64,000 nucleotides of DNA from Prevotella sp. (GCA_017410365.1 JAFQQY010000003.1:31436-95435), one strand, 5' to 3'. Shown: positions 8,649-17,059, counted from the stretch's first letter. Notes: generated by a model from the sequence alone, not told the origin. Program-made: numbers and translations.

Positions 8649-8678
8649 ATTGTTTTATTAAAATAATTATTATATTTG
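8649..8678 (+). promoter_or_regulatory. Bacteroidetes-type promoter for the C10 protease gene
   Basis: TATATTTG at 8671-8678 with ATTG at 8649-8652, 18 bases apart. The start codon is 23 bases downstream of the -7 box. Confidence 0.65.
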
Positions 8679-8701
8679 CAGCATTAACAAAAATATAATA
8701 T

Positions 8702-11700
8702 ATGAAAAAACTACTAGTCTTTTTATTGGCTTTTATATTGCCTTTGTGTATAAGTGCGGAGGTTCTGTCAAGACAAGATGCACAAAAGTTGGCTTCTGAC
8801 TTTCTAGCCAACAAAGGAGTGTCTGTTTCTAAAGAAATGAAAATGGCTTACAAGGCAAAGCATCGTAAGGCTCCAGTTGGAGACAATGCCAGTTATTATA
8901 TTTTTAATAATGGCGTAAACAAAGGCTTTGTGATTGTTGCAGGTGATGACAATGTGGAACCGATATTGGGTTATTCTACAACAGGAACATTTGACGAGAA
9001 CAATATTCCTGCTAATATGAAAGTATGGCTTGAGGGATATGAAGAGCAGATAGCCCTCGCATCGGAAAGCAAGACGGCGAACGGTCAGATGTTGTATGCT
9101 AGTATAGAGAAAGAGGCTATAGAACCTCTTGTTTTAGCGACATGGGGACAAGGGGCGCCGTACAACAACCAATGTCCTGTGGTAGGTTCAAGTGCAAATC
9201 CTCCTAGCGTAACAGGTTGCGTGGCTACCGCCATGGCTCAGATTATGTATTATCATAAGTGGCCGGAAACATCTACTGCAATTCCTGCGTATAGTATTAA
9301 CTACGATATAGGGCTGGTAACATTTGATGCGTTGGAGGCTACTACCTTTGATTGGAACAAAATGTTGCCTGATTATAATGGCAGTGAAAGTCCTGAGGAG
9401 CAAGCTGCTGTGGCAAAGTTAATGAAATATTGCGGATATGGTGTTAAAATGGGATACTCAGCATCTTCTTCTGGTGCATATTCATCAGATTGCGTAGTTG
9501 CATTCAAGTCATATTTCGGCTATGACTCTCAAGTGCGTGAAGTGACACGAAATGATGTTTCAGTAGCAGAGTGGGATAATATGATTTATAACGAACTGTC
9601 CAATGGCAGACCGGTATATTATTCAGCATCCAATGCTTTTGGTATCGGTCATGCTTTTGTTTGTGACGGTTATGAAGATGGACTTTTCCATATTAACTGG
9701 GGATGGGACGGCATGTCTGATGGCTATTTCCGTTTGCAGGCTTTGAATCCAAGTGCGCAAGGAATAGGTGGAAGTTCAAGTTCTGCCGGCTATTCTAGAG
9801 CACAAAGTGTTATTATAGGTATCCGACCTCCAGTTAGTCATGAGACAGGAGCTCCTGCTGACAGATTGAAAACTTTGGCGATGAAGTCGGTGGAGGGTTC
9901 TATTAAGAGTCAGTTTAGGGTGGATTTTCGTCTAAAAAATACCTCAGATGCACCATGCCGTTATGATTTAGGCCTAGGTGTATTTAGCGGAGAAACCTTG
10001 ACAGAAATAAAAGATTTAGGTTGTTGTGATTTTGATCTCTTTGAGTCTTTGGGTTTTTCTACTACTGCATTAGATTTGTCTTCATGGACTGATGGTACAT
10101 ATAGTTTTAAAATTTATAGCAGGATAAATGGTGCGACAGAGTGGTTGGCAGATGAAGGCTCGGAAAAGCATTATGTAACGGTGAAGATCAGTGGAGATGA
10201 TTTTACTATAATAAATAATGCTAGGGAAGAACTTGCAGTTACAGCAGTAGAACCTCAAGGCGATTTGATTAAAGGCGAAACGGCTACTGTTAAAGTGACG
10301 GTTGCCAATACTGGAAACGCAGACTATATCGGCGATTTGTGGTTCTATGTAAATGGAACTTGTGTGACTGGTGAAGGTGTGAATATTCCAGCTGGCGGCA
10401 GTGACTACGTAGATTATCGAGTGGCGTTTAATACTGCCGGTGACAATGAAATAAAGATATGTACAGATTATAGTTGTACCAACGTTATTTATTCGGGAAC
10501 AGTAAACGTGAAAGCTGAAGTGGAGAACTCGTCATTATTTGAACTTGTTTCAGTGGAATTTGATAATAGTGTATTGAATAATCTATATAAGGAAGGTGTT
10601 GTATCTGGAAAGGTTACAATTAAAAACATTGGTTCTACACGCTATAATGGTACTATTTATGTATTGATGACCAACAAAGTTGGCAGTTCCATTTATTCAA
10701 GTATGTTAACTAGTGCTAGTTATATTGAATCTGGTGGCACAAAAGAAATACCTTTCAGCGTTGGTAGTGAATATATTAAATATGGAAGCGTAATAAATGT
10801 CTATGCTGGTTTGATTCAAAGTTGGGACTCATCTGTTTATTTTGGTGGCTCAGATGCATATACCGTTAAGAATGTCGTGCCTGCTTGGAATGCTGCTGGC
10901 GGACAGGTGGCGATGGATATGGAGAGTTCAACAGTGTCTGAAGATGTAATGGCTGTTGACTTTAGAGTGGTAGATGCGCCTGCAAGTATAGTTGCCAATA
11001 GCAATCCTAATACTGTGTATTATTTCAATGAAGATGCAACCATACCAACGGCATTGGAAAACTGCATTGTGATTAAAGGCGGTGAGGCAGAAAATGTTAC
11101 TCTTGTAGATGGCAAGAATCTGTATATCCCAGAAAGTTTTGTGGCTAAAGAGATTTTGTATAAGCGTACCCCATCTGTATATGCAGACGGAACGAACGGC
11201 TGGGAAACCATAGTGTTGCCATTTGATGTCGAGGAAGTAACTGCCGATGGCAAAGAAATAGACTGGTTCCACAGTTCTTCTGATACAAACAAAGACTTCT
11301 GGCTAAAGGAGTTTGTAGGTGTAAGCGGTACTACTTTGCTCTATGACCATGTAGAGGCGTGGACAGCCAATACTCCTTATATAATCGCTATACCAGGCAA
11401 CAAATGGGGCGCTGAGCATGATCTTACGGGTAAGGAAATAGTGTTCAAGGGTAATAATGTGGAAGTGAAAACAACCAAGAACATGAATGTAGAGAATGGT
11501 GATTATGACTTTATCGGAACTACATCTGGAGAAACGATTGAGAATGTCTTCGGTCTTAATGCAGCTGGAAACAAGTTTGAGAAATCAGCATCATTGGCAT
11601 CAAAACCATTCAGGGCATATTTCTCTGCAGAGAATACAATGGCAACCTCATTAGGAATAGGTGCAGGAAATTTTACAGGTATTGATGTTGTAGAGAATGC

Positions 11701-11845
11701 GCCAAGCAATGGCGAAATTGACGTTTATACATTAAGCGGACAGAAAGTAAAGACGACAAGAATGGAGAACGGAAATGCACGTTCGTCATCAGGTCTCAAA
11801 AAAGGTATTTACATTATTGGTAACAAAAAAATATTAGTAAAATGA
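8702..11845 (+). CDS. Secreted C10-family cysteine protease (streptopain/interpain type)
   Basis: A 1047-residue multidomain protease. Residues 1-19 are a signal peptide. Residues about 20-130 are an inhibitory pro-domain (LSRQDAQKLASDFL, then FVIVAGDDNVEPILGYS). The catalytic domain spans about 138-375: Cys173 in VTGCVATAMAQIMYYHKWP and His317 in GIGHAFVCDGY, followed by the INWGWDG tryptophan motif. Two or more CARDB-like beta-sandwich modules follow (about 390-720), then a mixed beta region and a terminal tail (IDVYTLSG, then KGIYIIGNKKILVK) of the type IX sorting kind. Interpain A of Prevotella intermedia, a relative, degrades haem proteins and complement, but the target here is unknown. 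The stop codon overlaps the start of a 59-codon gene by four bases, so the two are translationally coupled. Confidence 0.93.
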   Translation: MKKLLVFLLAFILPLCISAEVLSRQDAQKLASDFLANKGVSVSKEMKMAYKAKHRKAPVGDNASYYIFNNGVNKGFVIVAGDDNVEPILGYSTTGTFDENNIPANMKVWLEGYEEQIALASESKTANGQMLYASIEKEAIEPLVLATWGQGAPYNNQCPVVGSSANPPSVTGCVATAMAQIMYYHKWPETSTAIPAYSINYDIGLVTFDALEATTFDWNKMLPDYNGSESPEEQAAVAKLMKYCGYGVKMGYSASSSGAYSSDCVVAFKSYFGYDSQVREVTRNDVSVAEWDNMIYNELSNGRPVYYSASNAFGIGHAFVCDGYEDGLFHINWGWDGMSDGYFRLQALNPSAQGIGGSSSSAGYSRAQSVIIGIRPPVSHETGAPADRLKTLAMKSVEGSIKSQFRVDFRLKNTSDAPCRYDLGLGVFSGETLTEIKDLGCCDFDLFESLGFSTTALDLSSWTDGTYSFKIYSRINGATEWLADEGSEKHYVTVKISGDDFTIINNAREELAVTAVEPQGDLIKGETATVKVTVANTGNADYIGDLWFYVNGTCVTGEGVNIPAGGSDYVDYRVAFNTAGDNEIKICTDYSCTNVIYSGTVNVKAEVENSSLFELVSVEFDNSVLNNLYKEGVVSGKVTIKNIGSTRYNGTIYVLMTNKVGSSIYSSMLTSASYIESGGTKEIPFSVGSEYIKYGSVINVYAGLIQSWDSSVYFGGSDAYTVKNVVPAWNAAGGQVAMDMESSTVSEDVMAVDFRVVDAPASIVANSNPNTVYYFNEDATIPTALENCIVIKGGEAENVTLVDGKNLYIPESFVAKEILYKRTPSVYADGTNGWETIVLPFDVEEVTADGKEIDWFHSSSDTNKDFWLKEFVGVSGTTLLYDHVEAWTANTPYIIAIPGNKWGAEHDLTGKEIVFKGNNVEVKTTKNMNVENGDYDFIGTTSGETIENVFGLNAAGNKFEKSASLASKPFRAYFSAENTMATSLGIGAGNFTGIDVVENAPSNGEIDVYTLSGQKVKTTRMENGNARSSSGLKKGIYIIGNKKILVK

Positions 11846-12021
11846 AAAAGGTATATATAAAGCCTGAAGCGCAGGTTGTTAATGTTAATCTAGAATCAGC
11901 ATTGCTTACAATGTCTGCAGGGTCTCAGTTGGACCCAACTAATGAGGCAAAGGAAACAGGGCTGTTTAGTGACGAAGAGGTAGAAATGAGTAATTCATCT
12001 TTTGATGTCTGGGGTGAATAA
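11842..12021 (+). CDS. 59-residue peptide coupled to the C10 protease
   Basis: A short gene that starts in the ATGA overlap with the protease stop codon. It begins MKKVYIKPEAQVVNVNLES and continues with a small-residue stretch (ALLTMSAGS) and an acidic C-terminal half, with no signal peptide or membrane segment. The plan (MKK-x-Y-x-x-P-E, a short hydrophobic strand, then LL..S) is a recurrent kind of small Bacteroidales protein that often escapes annotation. A hairpin terminator follows directly at 12044, so it is the last gene of the protease transcript. Possible roles are a dedicated protease inhibitor, a chaperone for the protease, or a leader-type peptide; sequence alone does not decide. 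Confidence 0.7.
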   Translation: MKKVYIKPEAQVVNVNLESALLTMSAGSQLDPTNEAKETGLFSDEEVEMSNSSFDVWGE

Positions 12022-12043
12022 ATCTTATAAATAGTAGACGAGA

Positions 12044-12073
12044 GGGGTGCGCATATTTGGCGTGCCCCTTTTT
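12044..12073 (+). terminator. Rho-independent terminator after the C10 protease operon
   Basis: GGGGTGCGC at 12044-12052 pairs (two wobbles) with GCGTGCCCC at 12060-12068, followed by five T. Confidence 0.85.
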
Positions 12074-12130
12074 GTTGATGTGTCTTGTAGAATTATAGGG
12101 AAATCCCTATTGCAAAATAGGGAAAATACT

Positions 12131-12161
12131 ATTGCGGAAATGAAATAAATGCTTATCTTTG
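12131..12161 (+). promoter_or_regulatory. Promoter for the glycine-zipper lipoprotein gene
   Basis: TATCTTTG at 12154-12161 with TTG at 12132-12134, spaced 19 bases. The start codon lies 24 bases downstream. Confidence 0.7.
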
Positions 12162-12185
12162 CATCGGTAAAACAAAACTACAGAT

Positions 12186-12899
12186 ATGAAGAAAGTTTTA
12201 GCGATTGCGGTTTGCGCAGTGACGATGCTTAGCGGATGCGGCACTTATGCCGGTCAGGGCGCACATACAGGTGCAGGGTTCGGTTCTATACTTGGTTCTG
12301 CAATAGGCGGTATATCAGGTGGCCCACGAGGAAGTAATATCGGTACTATAGTAGGAATGGCAGGCGGTGCTGTCGTTGGTGCAGCCGTAGGTTCTGCTGC
12401 CGACAAAGCACAGCAGAAAAAGTATGAGGAGTATCAGCAGCAACGTCAATACGGAAATGTTACAAGAGGAATGGATGACAGTGGCTTTGACCCTAATCAT
12501 GGCGGCGACGACCGCATTGTATTTGACGATGCTCCAGTTGCGGACTATTCTGATATAGAAATACGTAATACAGTGTTTACAGATGCAGATACAGATGGCA
12601 TGATTATGGCAGGAGAAGAGTGTAGCGTATCGTTTGAGATAATGAACAACTCGTCGCAACCATTGTACGATATAACACCAATGGTGACCGAGACAACAGG
12701 CAACAAGCGCATTCTGATTTCACCAAGTGTGAGAGTAGAGAAGATTATGCCCAGAAGAGGAATCAGATATACGGCAACCGTGATGGGAGGACGTAAGCTA
12801 AAAGACGGTTCTGTGGTGATTAAGCTTGGGGTGGCGCAAGGCAATAGCGTATTGACGCAGCCTGTAAAGGAAATGAAAATAAAAACGAGAAGGAATTGA
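12186..12899 (+). CDS. Glycine-zipper lipoprotein
   Basis: A 237-residue lipoprotein: signal sequence with lipobox LSGC, Cys18 being the lipidated residue. Residues about 28-72 are a glycine zipper (GAGFGSILGSAIGGISGG, then GTIVGMAGGAVVGAAVG), which forms a membrane-embedded helical hairpin in the SmpA/OmpA-associated style. A Gln-rich stretch (75-87) follows, and the C-terminal half (about 115-235) reads like an immunoglobulin-like beta sandwich (IEIRNTVFTDADTDGMI, then CSVSFEIMNNSSQPLYDI). It is a single gene with its own promoter and a terminator overlapping its stop. The role is unknown, perhaps envelope structure. Confidence 0.8.
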   Translation: MKKVLAIAVCAVTMLSGCGTYAGQGAHTGAGFGSILGSAIGGISGGPRGSNIGTIVGMAGGAVVGAAVGSAADKAQQKKYEEYQQQRQYGNVTRGMDDSGFDPNHGGDDRIVFDDAPVADYSDIEIRNTVFTDADTDGMIMAGEECSVSFEIMNNSSQPLYDITPMVTETTGNKRILISPSVRVEKIMPRRGIRYTATVMGGRKLKDGSVVIKLGVAQGNSVLTQPVKEMKIKTRRN

Positions 12900-12915
12900 T
12901 ACCTTCTCGTTTTTT
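12885..12915 (+). terminator. Terminator overlapping the lipoprotein stop codon
   Basis: Perfect 9-bp stem ACGAGAAGG (12885-12893) with CCTTCTCGT (12902-12910) followed by a T-run. The stem covers the final codons of the gene and the stop lies in the loop. Confidence 0.9.
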
Positions 12916-12937
12916 GGGGTTTATAAGTCTGGTTTCA

Positions 12938-13015
12938 GGTCTAGGATATTCTAGGAAGACCTAGGATATTCTAGGAAGTTCTAGGAAGACGTAGGAAGGC
13001 CTAGGAAGTTCTAAG
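12938..13015. repeat. CTAG-rich short-word array, copy 4
   Basis: About seven direct copies of a ten-base word (ctaggatatt, ctaggaagac, ctaggaagtt). It lies between convergent genes, the lipoprotein and rlpA. Confidence 0.85.
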
Positions 13016-13040
13016 CAACAGCTGTAATAGCTGTTTTGGT

Positions 13041-13529
13041 TTATTCCCTGTCGTTAATTTCTTTGAACTCCTGCCATTCAGGTTTCATGCTGAACGGGCG
13101 TTCAAAGGTTGTTTCAAAGTCGAACTCAGGCAGGTCGATAGTGGTGTCGATGCGAAAAGGAATGAGGGTAAGGTTCAGTGGTTCAACCTTAACCATAGCC
13201 ACGCCTTGACTTATTATGCCTAAAGTTCTTGCTGCCTTCCATGACAAATCTATTATTCTGCCGCGAACAAAAGGTCCGCGGTCGTTGACCCTGACAATGA
13301 CCACTTTTCCGTTTGCCGGATTGGATACCTTTAGCAACGTGCCGAATTCATAATGGCGATGTGCACAGGTCATGCTGTCGTGGTGAAAAAACTCACCGTT
13401 TGCAGTTCTTCTGCCAGTGAATTTCTTTGCGTAATAAGAAGCCTTACCCTCTTGCAGAGGCTGGGCCTCTGCAAGAGTAAGACAAGATAGAAATATGATA
13501 GTCAGTATGGACAGACTTTTTATTTTCAC
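13041..13529 (-). CDS. rlpA: RlpA-like double-psi beta-barrel septal/peptidoglycan protein
   Basis: A 162-residue exported protein with a signal peptide (1-22, cleaving after AEA). The RlpA double-psi beta-barrel is clear: GKASYYAKKFTGRRTANGE (28-46), then VRVNDRGPFVRGRIIDLS with N82-D83-R84-G85-P86-F87. In studied bacteria RlpA cleaves denuded peptidoglycan at division sites. There is no SPOR domain, so this is a short form. It lies 13 bases downstream of gdhA and is probably read through from it. Confidence 0.9.
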   Translation of the reverse strand: MKIKSLSILTIIFLSCLTLAEAQPLQEGKASYYAKKFTGRRTANGEFFHHDSMTCAHRHYEFGTLLKVSNPANGKVVIVRVNDRGPFVRGRIIDLSWKAARTLGIISQGVAMVKVEPLNLTLIPFRIDTTIDLPEFDFETTFERPFSMKPEWQEFKEINDRE

Positions 13530-13542
13530 TTTTTAAATATGT

Positions 13543-14880
13543 TTATACAACACCCTGAGCCATCATGGCATTGGCAACCTTCATGAATCCGGCTATATTT
13601 GCTCCCTTTACATAGTCAATATAACCATTTGTTTGCTTGCCGTATTTCACGCATTGCTCATGTATGTTGTGCATTATCTGGTGCAGTTGCTTGTCGACTT
13701 CTTCTGAACTCCAGCTAAGACGGATTGAGTTCTGAGTCATTTCCAAACCAGAAGTAGCCACGCCGCCTGCATTGACAGCCTTGCCTGGTGCGAACAATTG
13801 GCCGGCTTCGATGAACTTCTCTACCGCCTCAGCTGTACATCCCATGTTTGAGACTTCTGCCACGCATAGCGGTTTATTTGCAAGCAACATGTCTGCATCT
13901 TCGCCGTTCAGTTCGTTCTGTGTGGCGCATGGCAGTGCTATGTCGCACTTCACCTCCCATGGTTTCTTGCCAGCAATGAACTTTGCTTCAGGGAATTCGT
14001 CAGCATATGGCGCGCAGATGTCATTTCCGCTGGCACGCAGTTCAAGCATATACTCAATCTTTTCGCTATTCAATCCTTCTGGGTCATGGATATATCCGTC
14101 AGGTCCGCTGATTGTAATGACCTTGGCACCCAGTTCGGTAGCTTTCTTGGCTGCTCCCCATGCCACGTTGCCGAATCCGCTTATAGCTACGGTCTTGCCT
14201 TTGATGTCAAGTCCGTGGGTGCGCAACATTTCCTCTACGAAATAGAGGGCGCCAAAGCCCGTTGCCTCAGGTCTGATGCGCGAGCCTCCCCATTCAAGTC
14301 CCTTGCCTGTCAGCACGCCGTTCCACTGATGTGTCAGTTTCTTATACATACCGAACAGATAGCCAATCTCGCGTGCGCCGACACCGATGTCGCCTGCCGG
14401 AATATCTTCGTCAGGTCCGATGTTGCGATAAAGTTCTGTCATGAATGCCTGGCAGAATCTCATCACCTCATTGTCTGAGCGTCCGCGGATAGAGAAATCG
14501 CTACCACCTTTGCCTCCGCCCATTGGCAGTGTTGTCAGTGCATTCTTGAATGTCTGTTCGAATCCAAGGAACTTCAGTATCGAGAGATTGACCGACGGGT
14601 GGAAACGCAATCCGCCTTTGTACGGTCCGATGGCACTATTAAACTGTACTCTGTAACCGATATTCACGTGCACTTCGCCTTTATCATCGGTCCATGGCAC
14701 ACGGAATGTGATTATTCGTTCCGGTTCTACGATGCGTTCAATGAGTTTTGCCTTTTCAAATTCAGGATGCTCGTTGTAGACATCCTTAATAGATGTAAGC
14801 ACTTCTCTAACAGCCTGTAGATACTCCAATTCGCCTGGATGCTTCTGTTCCAGTTGTTGCATAATCTTCTCGACTTCCAT
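13543..14880 (-). CDS. gdhA: NADP-type glutamate dehydrogenase
   Basis: A 445-residue hexameric glutamate dehydrogenase, which makes glutamate from 2-oxoglutarate and ammonium. The start is set at 14880 (MEVEKIMQQLEQ), giving the usual length of the family; an upstream in-frame ATG at 14973 would add 31 unrelated residues and lies upstream of the predicted promoter. Visible motifs are FRVPWTDDKGEVHVN, GPYKGGLRFHPSVN, the catalytic-site LPMGGGKGGSDF with K124, and the dinucleotide loop GFGNVAWGAA. A hairpin (14920-14935) stands in the leader. The promoter lies inside the terminator of metY. Confidence 0.95.
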   Translation of the reverse strand: MEVEKIMQQLEQKHPGELEYLQAVREVLTSIKDVYNEHPEFEKAKLIERIVEPERIITFRVPWTDDKGEVHVNIGYRVQFNSAIGPYKGGLRFHPSVNLSILKFLGFEQTFKNALTTLPMGGGKGGSDFSIRGRSDNEVMRFCQAFMTELYRNIGPDEDIPAGDIGVGAREIGYLFGMYKKLTHQWNGVLTGKGLEWGGSRIRPEATGFGALYFVEEMLRTHGLDIKGKTVAISGFGNVAWGAAKKATELGAKVITISGPDGYIHDPEGLNSEKIEYMLELRASGNDICAPYADEFPEAKFIAGKKPWEVKCDIALPCATQNELNGEDADMLLANKPLCVAEVSNMGCTAEAVEKFIEAGQLFAPGKAVNAGGVATSGLEMTQNSIRLSWSSEEVDKQLHQIMHNIHEQCVKYGKQTNGYIDYVKGANIAGFMKVANAMMAQGVV

Positions 14881-14943
14881 AGTAAATATTATTAAAAGGT
14901 TTGTAATAGTTCTTTGCTTGTCATTATGTAATGACTTACAGCG

Positions 14944-14974
14944 CAAAAATAGGGATTTTTCTTTAAATGTCAAA
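14944..14974 (-). promoter_or_regulatory. gdhA promoter, embedded in the metY terminator
   Basis: On the minus strand TTTG (14971-14974) is followed after exactly 19 bases by TATTTTTG (14944-14951), a full consensus match. Both boxes fall in or beside the stem of the hairpin at 14951-14985. Confidence 0.75.
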
Positions 14975-14985
14975 GAAAAATCCCT
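14946..14985 (-). terminator. metY terminator
   Basis: AGGGATTTTTCTTT (14951-14964) pairs with AAAGAAAAATCCCT (14972-14985), a near-perfect stem with a seven-base loop, followed on the minus strand by a short T-rich run. Confidence 0.8.
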
Positions 14986-15013
14986 TAAATTTTGTTTGCT
15001 AAGTTACTATATG

Positions 15014-16297
15014 TTAAATCTTGTCCAATGCCTGCTTGATATCGTCGAGAATATCATCAAAATCTTCAATGCCGACAGACAAACGAATAAGGTCAGGAGC
15101 AATGCCTGCCTCTATCAGCTGTTGCTCGCTCAATTGGCGATGAGTGTGGCTTGCAGGGTGGAGCACACATGTACGTGAGTCTGCCACGTGGGTAACGATG
15201 TTTATCATCTCAAGTGAGTCCATCCATTTTATTGCAGTCTCACGATCGCCCTTGAGACCGAACGCAATCACTCCGCATGAACCGTTTGGCAAGTACTTCT
15301 GTGCCAGCTTGTAACTGCTGTCACCCTCAAGTCCGCTATATCTTACCCATGCCACGCGCTCGTCGTTGTTCAAGAACTCTGCAATTTTCTGTGCATTGTC
15401 GCAATGCTGGCGCATGCGCAGATGCAGTGTCTCAAGTCCGAGATTTAGCAGGAACGAGTTCTGAGGAGCAGGTATAGAACCGAGGTCGCGCATCAGTTGT
15501 GCCACGAGCTTGGTCATGTATGCCATCTTTCCGAACGCCTTGGTGTATGTGAGTCCGTGGTAAGAATCATCAGGTGTACACAAACCTGGGAATTTCTCAG
15601 CATACTCATCCCAAGGGAAGTTGCCGCTGTCTACTACGCATCCGCCAACCTGTGTGGCATGACCGTCCATATATTTTGTTGTGGCATGTGTAACGATGTC
15701 GGCACCCCACTCAAACGGGCGGCAATTGATAGGTGTCGGGAATGTGTTGTCGATAATCAGCGGCACACCGTTTTTGTGTGCTATGCGTGCAAACTTCTCA
15801 ATGTCGAGCACCTTGCATCCCGGATTTGATATTGTTTCGCCGAAAAGAAGTTTTGTGTTCGGGCGGAAAGCAGCCTGTATCTCTTCTTCTGATGCATCTT
15901 GATTGATATATGTGCATTCTATTCCGAGCTTCTTCATTGTAACTCCGAACAGGTTGTATGTACCACCATAAATCTCATTAGATGTAATGAAGTGGTCGCC
16001 AGCCTGGCAAATGTTGAACACTGCATAGAAGTTGGCAGCCTGACCGCTCGATGTAAGCATGGCACCTACACCGCCTTCAAGTTGTGCAATCTTCTTTGCT
16101 ACGAAATCGTTGGTTGGATTCTGCAGGCGAGTGTAGAAATAACCCTCTTTCTTCAGGTCGAAAAGCATAGCCATCTCGTCAGAGTTGTCGTACTTGAATG
16201 TTGTGCTCTGAATGATAGGTGGTTCTACTGGTTGTCCGTTTTCTGGCTTCCATCCTCCGCGTATGCAGAGAGAGCCTAGTTTTAGTTTCTTTTCCAT
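15014..16297 (-). CDS. metY: O-acetylhomoserine sulfhydrylase (PLP enzyme)
   Basis: A 427-residue Cys/Met-metabolism PLP enzyme. It begins LKLGSLCIRGGWKPENGQPV, the usual N-terminus of O-acetylhomoserine aminocarboxypropyltransferases, and the PLP lysine is K208 in THATTKYMDGH. The 425-430 residue length fits MetY better than the shorter MetB/MetC (about 380-400). It makes homocysteine from O-acetylhomoserine and sulfide, a direct sulfhydrylation route to methionine. It is divergent from the gene for free methionine sulfoxide reductase, and the two share a 226-base promoter region, suggesting a methionine theme. Confidence 0.9.
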   Translation of the reverse strand: MEKKLKLGSLCIRGGWKPENGQPVEPPIIQSTTFKYDNSDEMAMLFDLKKEGYFYTRLQNPTNDFVAKKIAQLEGGVGAMLTSSGQAANFYAVFNICQAGDHFITSNEIYGGTYNLFGVTMKKLGIECTYINQDASEEEIQAAFRPNTKLLFGETISNPGCKVLDIEKFARIAHKNGVPLIIDNTFPTPINCRPFEWGADIVTHATTKYMDGHATQVGGCVVDSGNFPWDEYAEKFPGLCTPDDSYHGLTYTKAFGKMAYMTKLVAQLMRDLGSIPAPQNSFLLNLGLETLHLRMRQHCDNAQKIAEFLNNDERVAWVRYSGLEGDSSYKLAQKYLPNGSCGVIAFGLKGDRETAIKWMDSLEMINIVTHVADSRTCVLHPASHTHRQLSEQQLIEAGIAPDLIRLSVGIEDFDDILDDIKQALDKI

Positions 16298-16349
16298 TTA
16301 TAATATATATTGTTTGTCAGTTCTATTACGTTAATTGTTGTCGACCCGG

Positions 16350-16380
16350 CAAAATTACGAAATAATCCATTAATAGCAAA
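16350..16380 (-). promoter_or_regulatory. metY promoter
   Basis: The minus strand reads TTTG (16377-16380), 19 bases, then TAATTTTG (16350-16357). The leader is about 50 bases, too short for a SAM-I riboswitch. Confidence 0.75.
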
Positions 16381-16468
16381 GGTTTTTCCGCCATTTTTTG
16401 TGTCGGGTTCTAACTTCAACGGTCGTAGAGTGTTTAACTTTTAAACAACCGAAACTTTGGTTTTTTAT

Positions 16469-16499
16469 TTTGTAGTCTTGCGGATTATGATTATTTTTG
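16469..16499 (+). promoter_or_regulatory. Promoter for free methionine sulfoxide reductase gene
   Basis: TTTG (16469-16472), exactly 19 bases, TATTTTTG (16492-16499). The start codon is 24 bases further on. Confidence 0.8.
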
Positions 16500-16523
16500 C
16501 AGTAGATATAACACTATTGTTTT

Positions 16524-17009
16524 ATGGCAGAAAATCTTATTATAGCCGATGGCGGCAAGGAAGAGAAATACAGCATGCTATTCAAGCAGATTGAAGCATT
16601 GGTGGCTGGCGAGAGCGACGAGATAGCCAATATGGCAAATGCTGCAGCGATGATACATGCCACATTTGGTTTCTGGTGGACAGGTTTCTATCGGGTAAAC
16701 GGCAACCAGTTGGTGCTCGGTCCGTTTCAAGGTCCGCTTGCATGCAGCAGAATAGGCTATGGCAAAGGCGTTTGCGGAACTGCATGGAAAGAACAGACCA
16801 CTCAGGTGGTGGCAGACGTAGAACTCTTTCCTGGCCATATAGCATGCAGCAGTCTTTCTCGCAGCGAGATAGTGGTGCCTGTATGGCGTGGCGACAAGGT
16901 TGTTGCCGTATTGGATATTGATAGTGAACATCTGGCAACCTTCGATGATATCGACCGTACGTGGCTTGAGAAGATTGTTGGTCTGCTGTACACTGCTAAT
17001 ATGGGATAA
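16524..17009 (+). CDS. msrC: GAF-domain free methionine-(R)-sulfoxide reductase
   Basis: A 161-residue single GAF domain. It carries the fRMsr signature: FWWTGFYRV, GPFQGPLACSRIGYGKGVCG and FPGHIACSSLSRSEIVVPVW. The three cysteines C74, C84 and C108 have the same spacing (10 and 24) as the three redox cysteines of E. coli MsrC. It reduces free methionine-R-sulfoxide, using thioredoxin-type reductant, so it both repairs oxidised methionine and returns it to the pool. It is divergent from metY, a methionine biosynthesis gene. Confidence 0.93.
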   Translation: MAENLIIADGGKEEKYSMLFKQIEALVAGESDEIANMANAAAMIHATFGFWWTGFYRVNGNQLVLGPFQGPLACSRIGYGKGVCGTAWKEQTTQVVADVELFPGHIACSSLSRSEIVVPVWRGDKVVAVLDIDSEHLATFDDIDRTWLEKIVGLLYTANMG

Positions 17010-17047
17010 TTGTAGGTGTAGAACTATTTATTTCAAAAAAATATATT

Positions 17048-17055
17048 TACCTTTG
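17048..17055 (+). promoter_or_regulatory. -7 box directly before the PEP-synthase-like gene (leaderless)
   Basis: TACCTTTG ends four bases before the ATG at 17060, which puts the expected transcription start at or beside the start codon. Confidence 0.55.
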
Positions 17056-17059
17056 TGGC

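Noticed and set aside
12938-13015. Insertion sequence ends or attachment site
   Set aside because: No transposase or integrase gene and no target duplication could be seen; the pattern is a periodic array.
14881-14973. Longer N-terminus for GdhA
   Set aside because: Glutamate dehydrogenases of this type begin near MEVEKIMQQ, and the predicted promoter lies between the two ATGs.
16298-16350. SAM riboswitch in the metY leader
   Set aside because: The leader after the predicted start site is only about 50 bases and lacks the paired elements of SAM-I or related classes.
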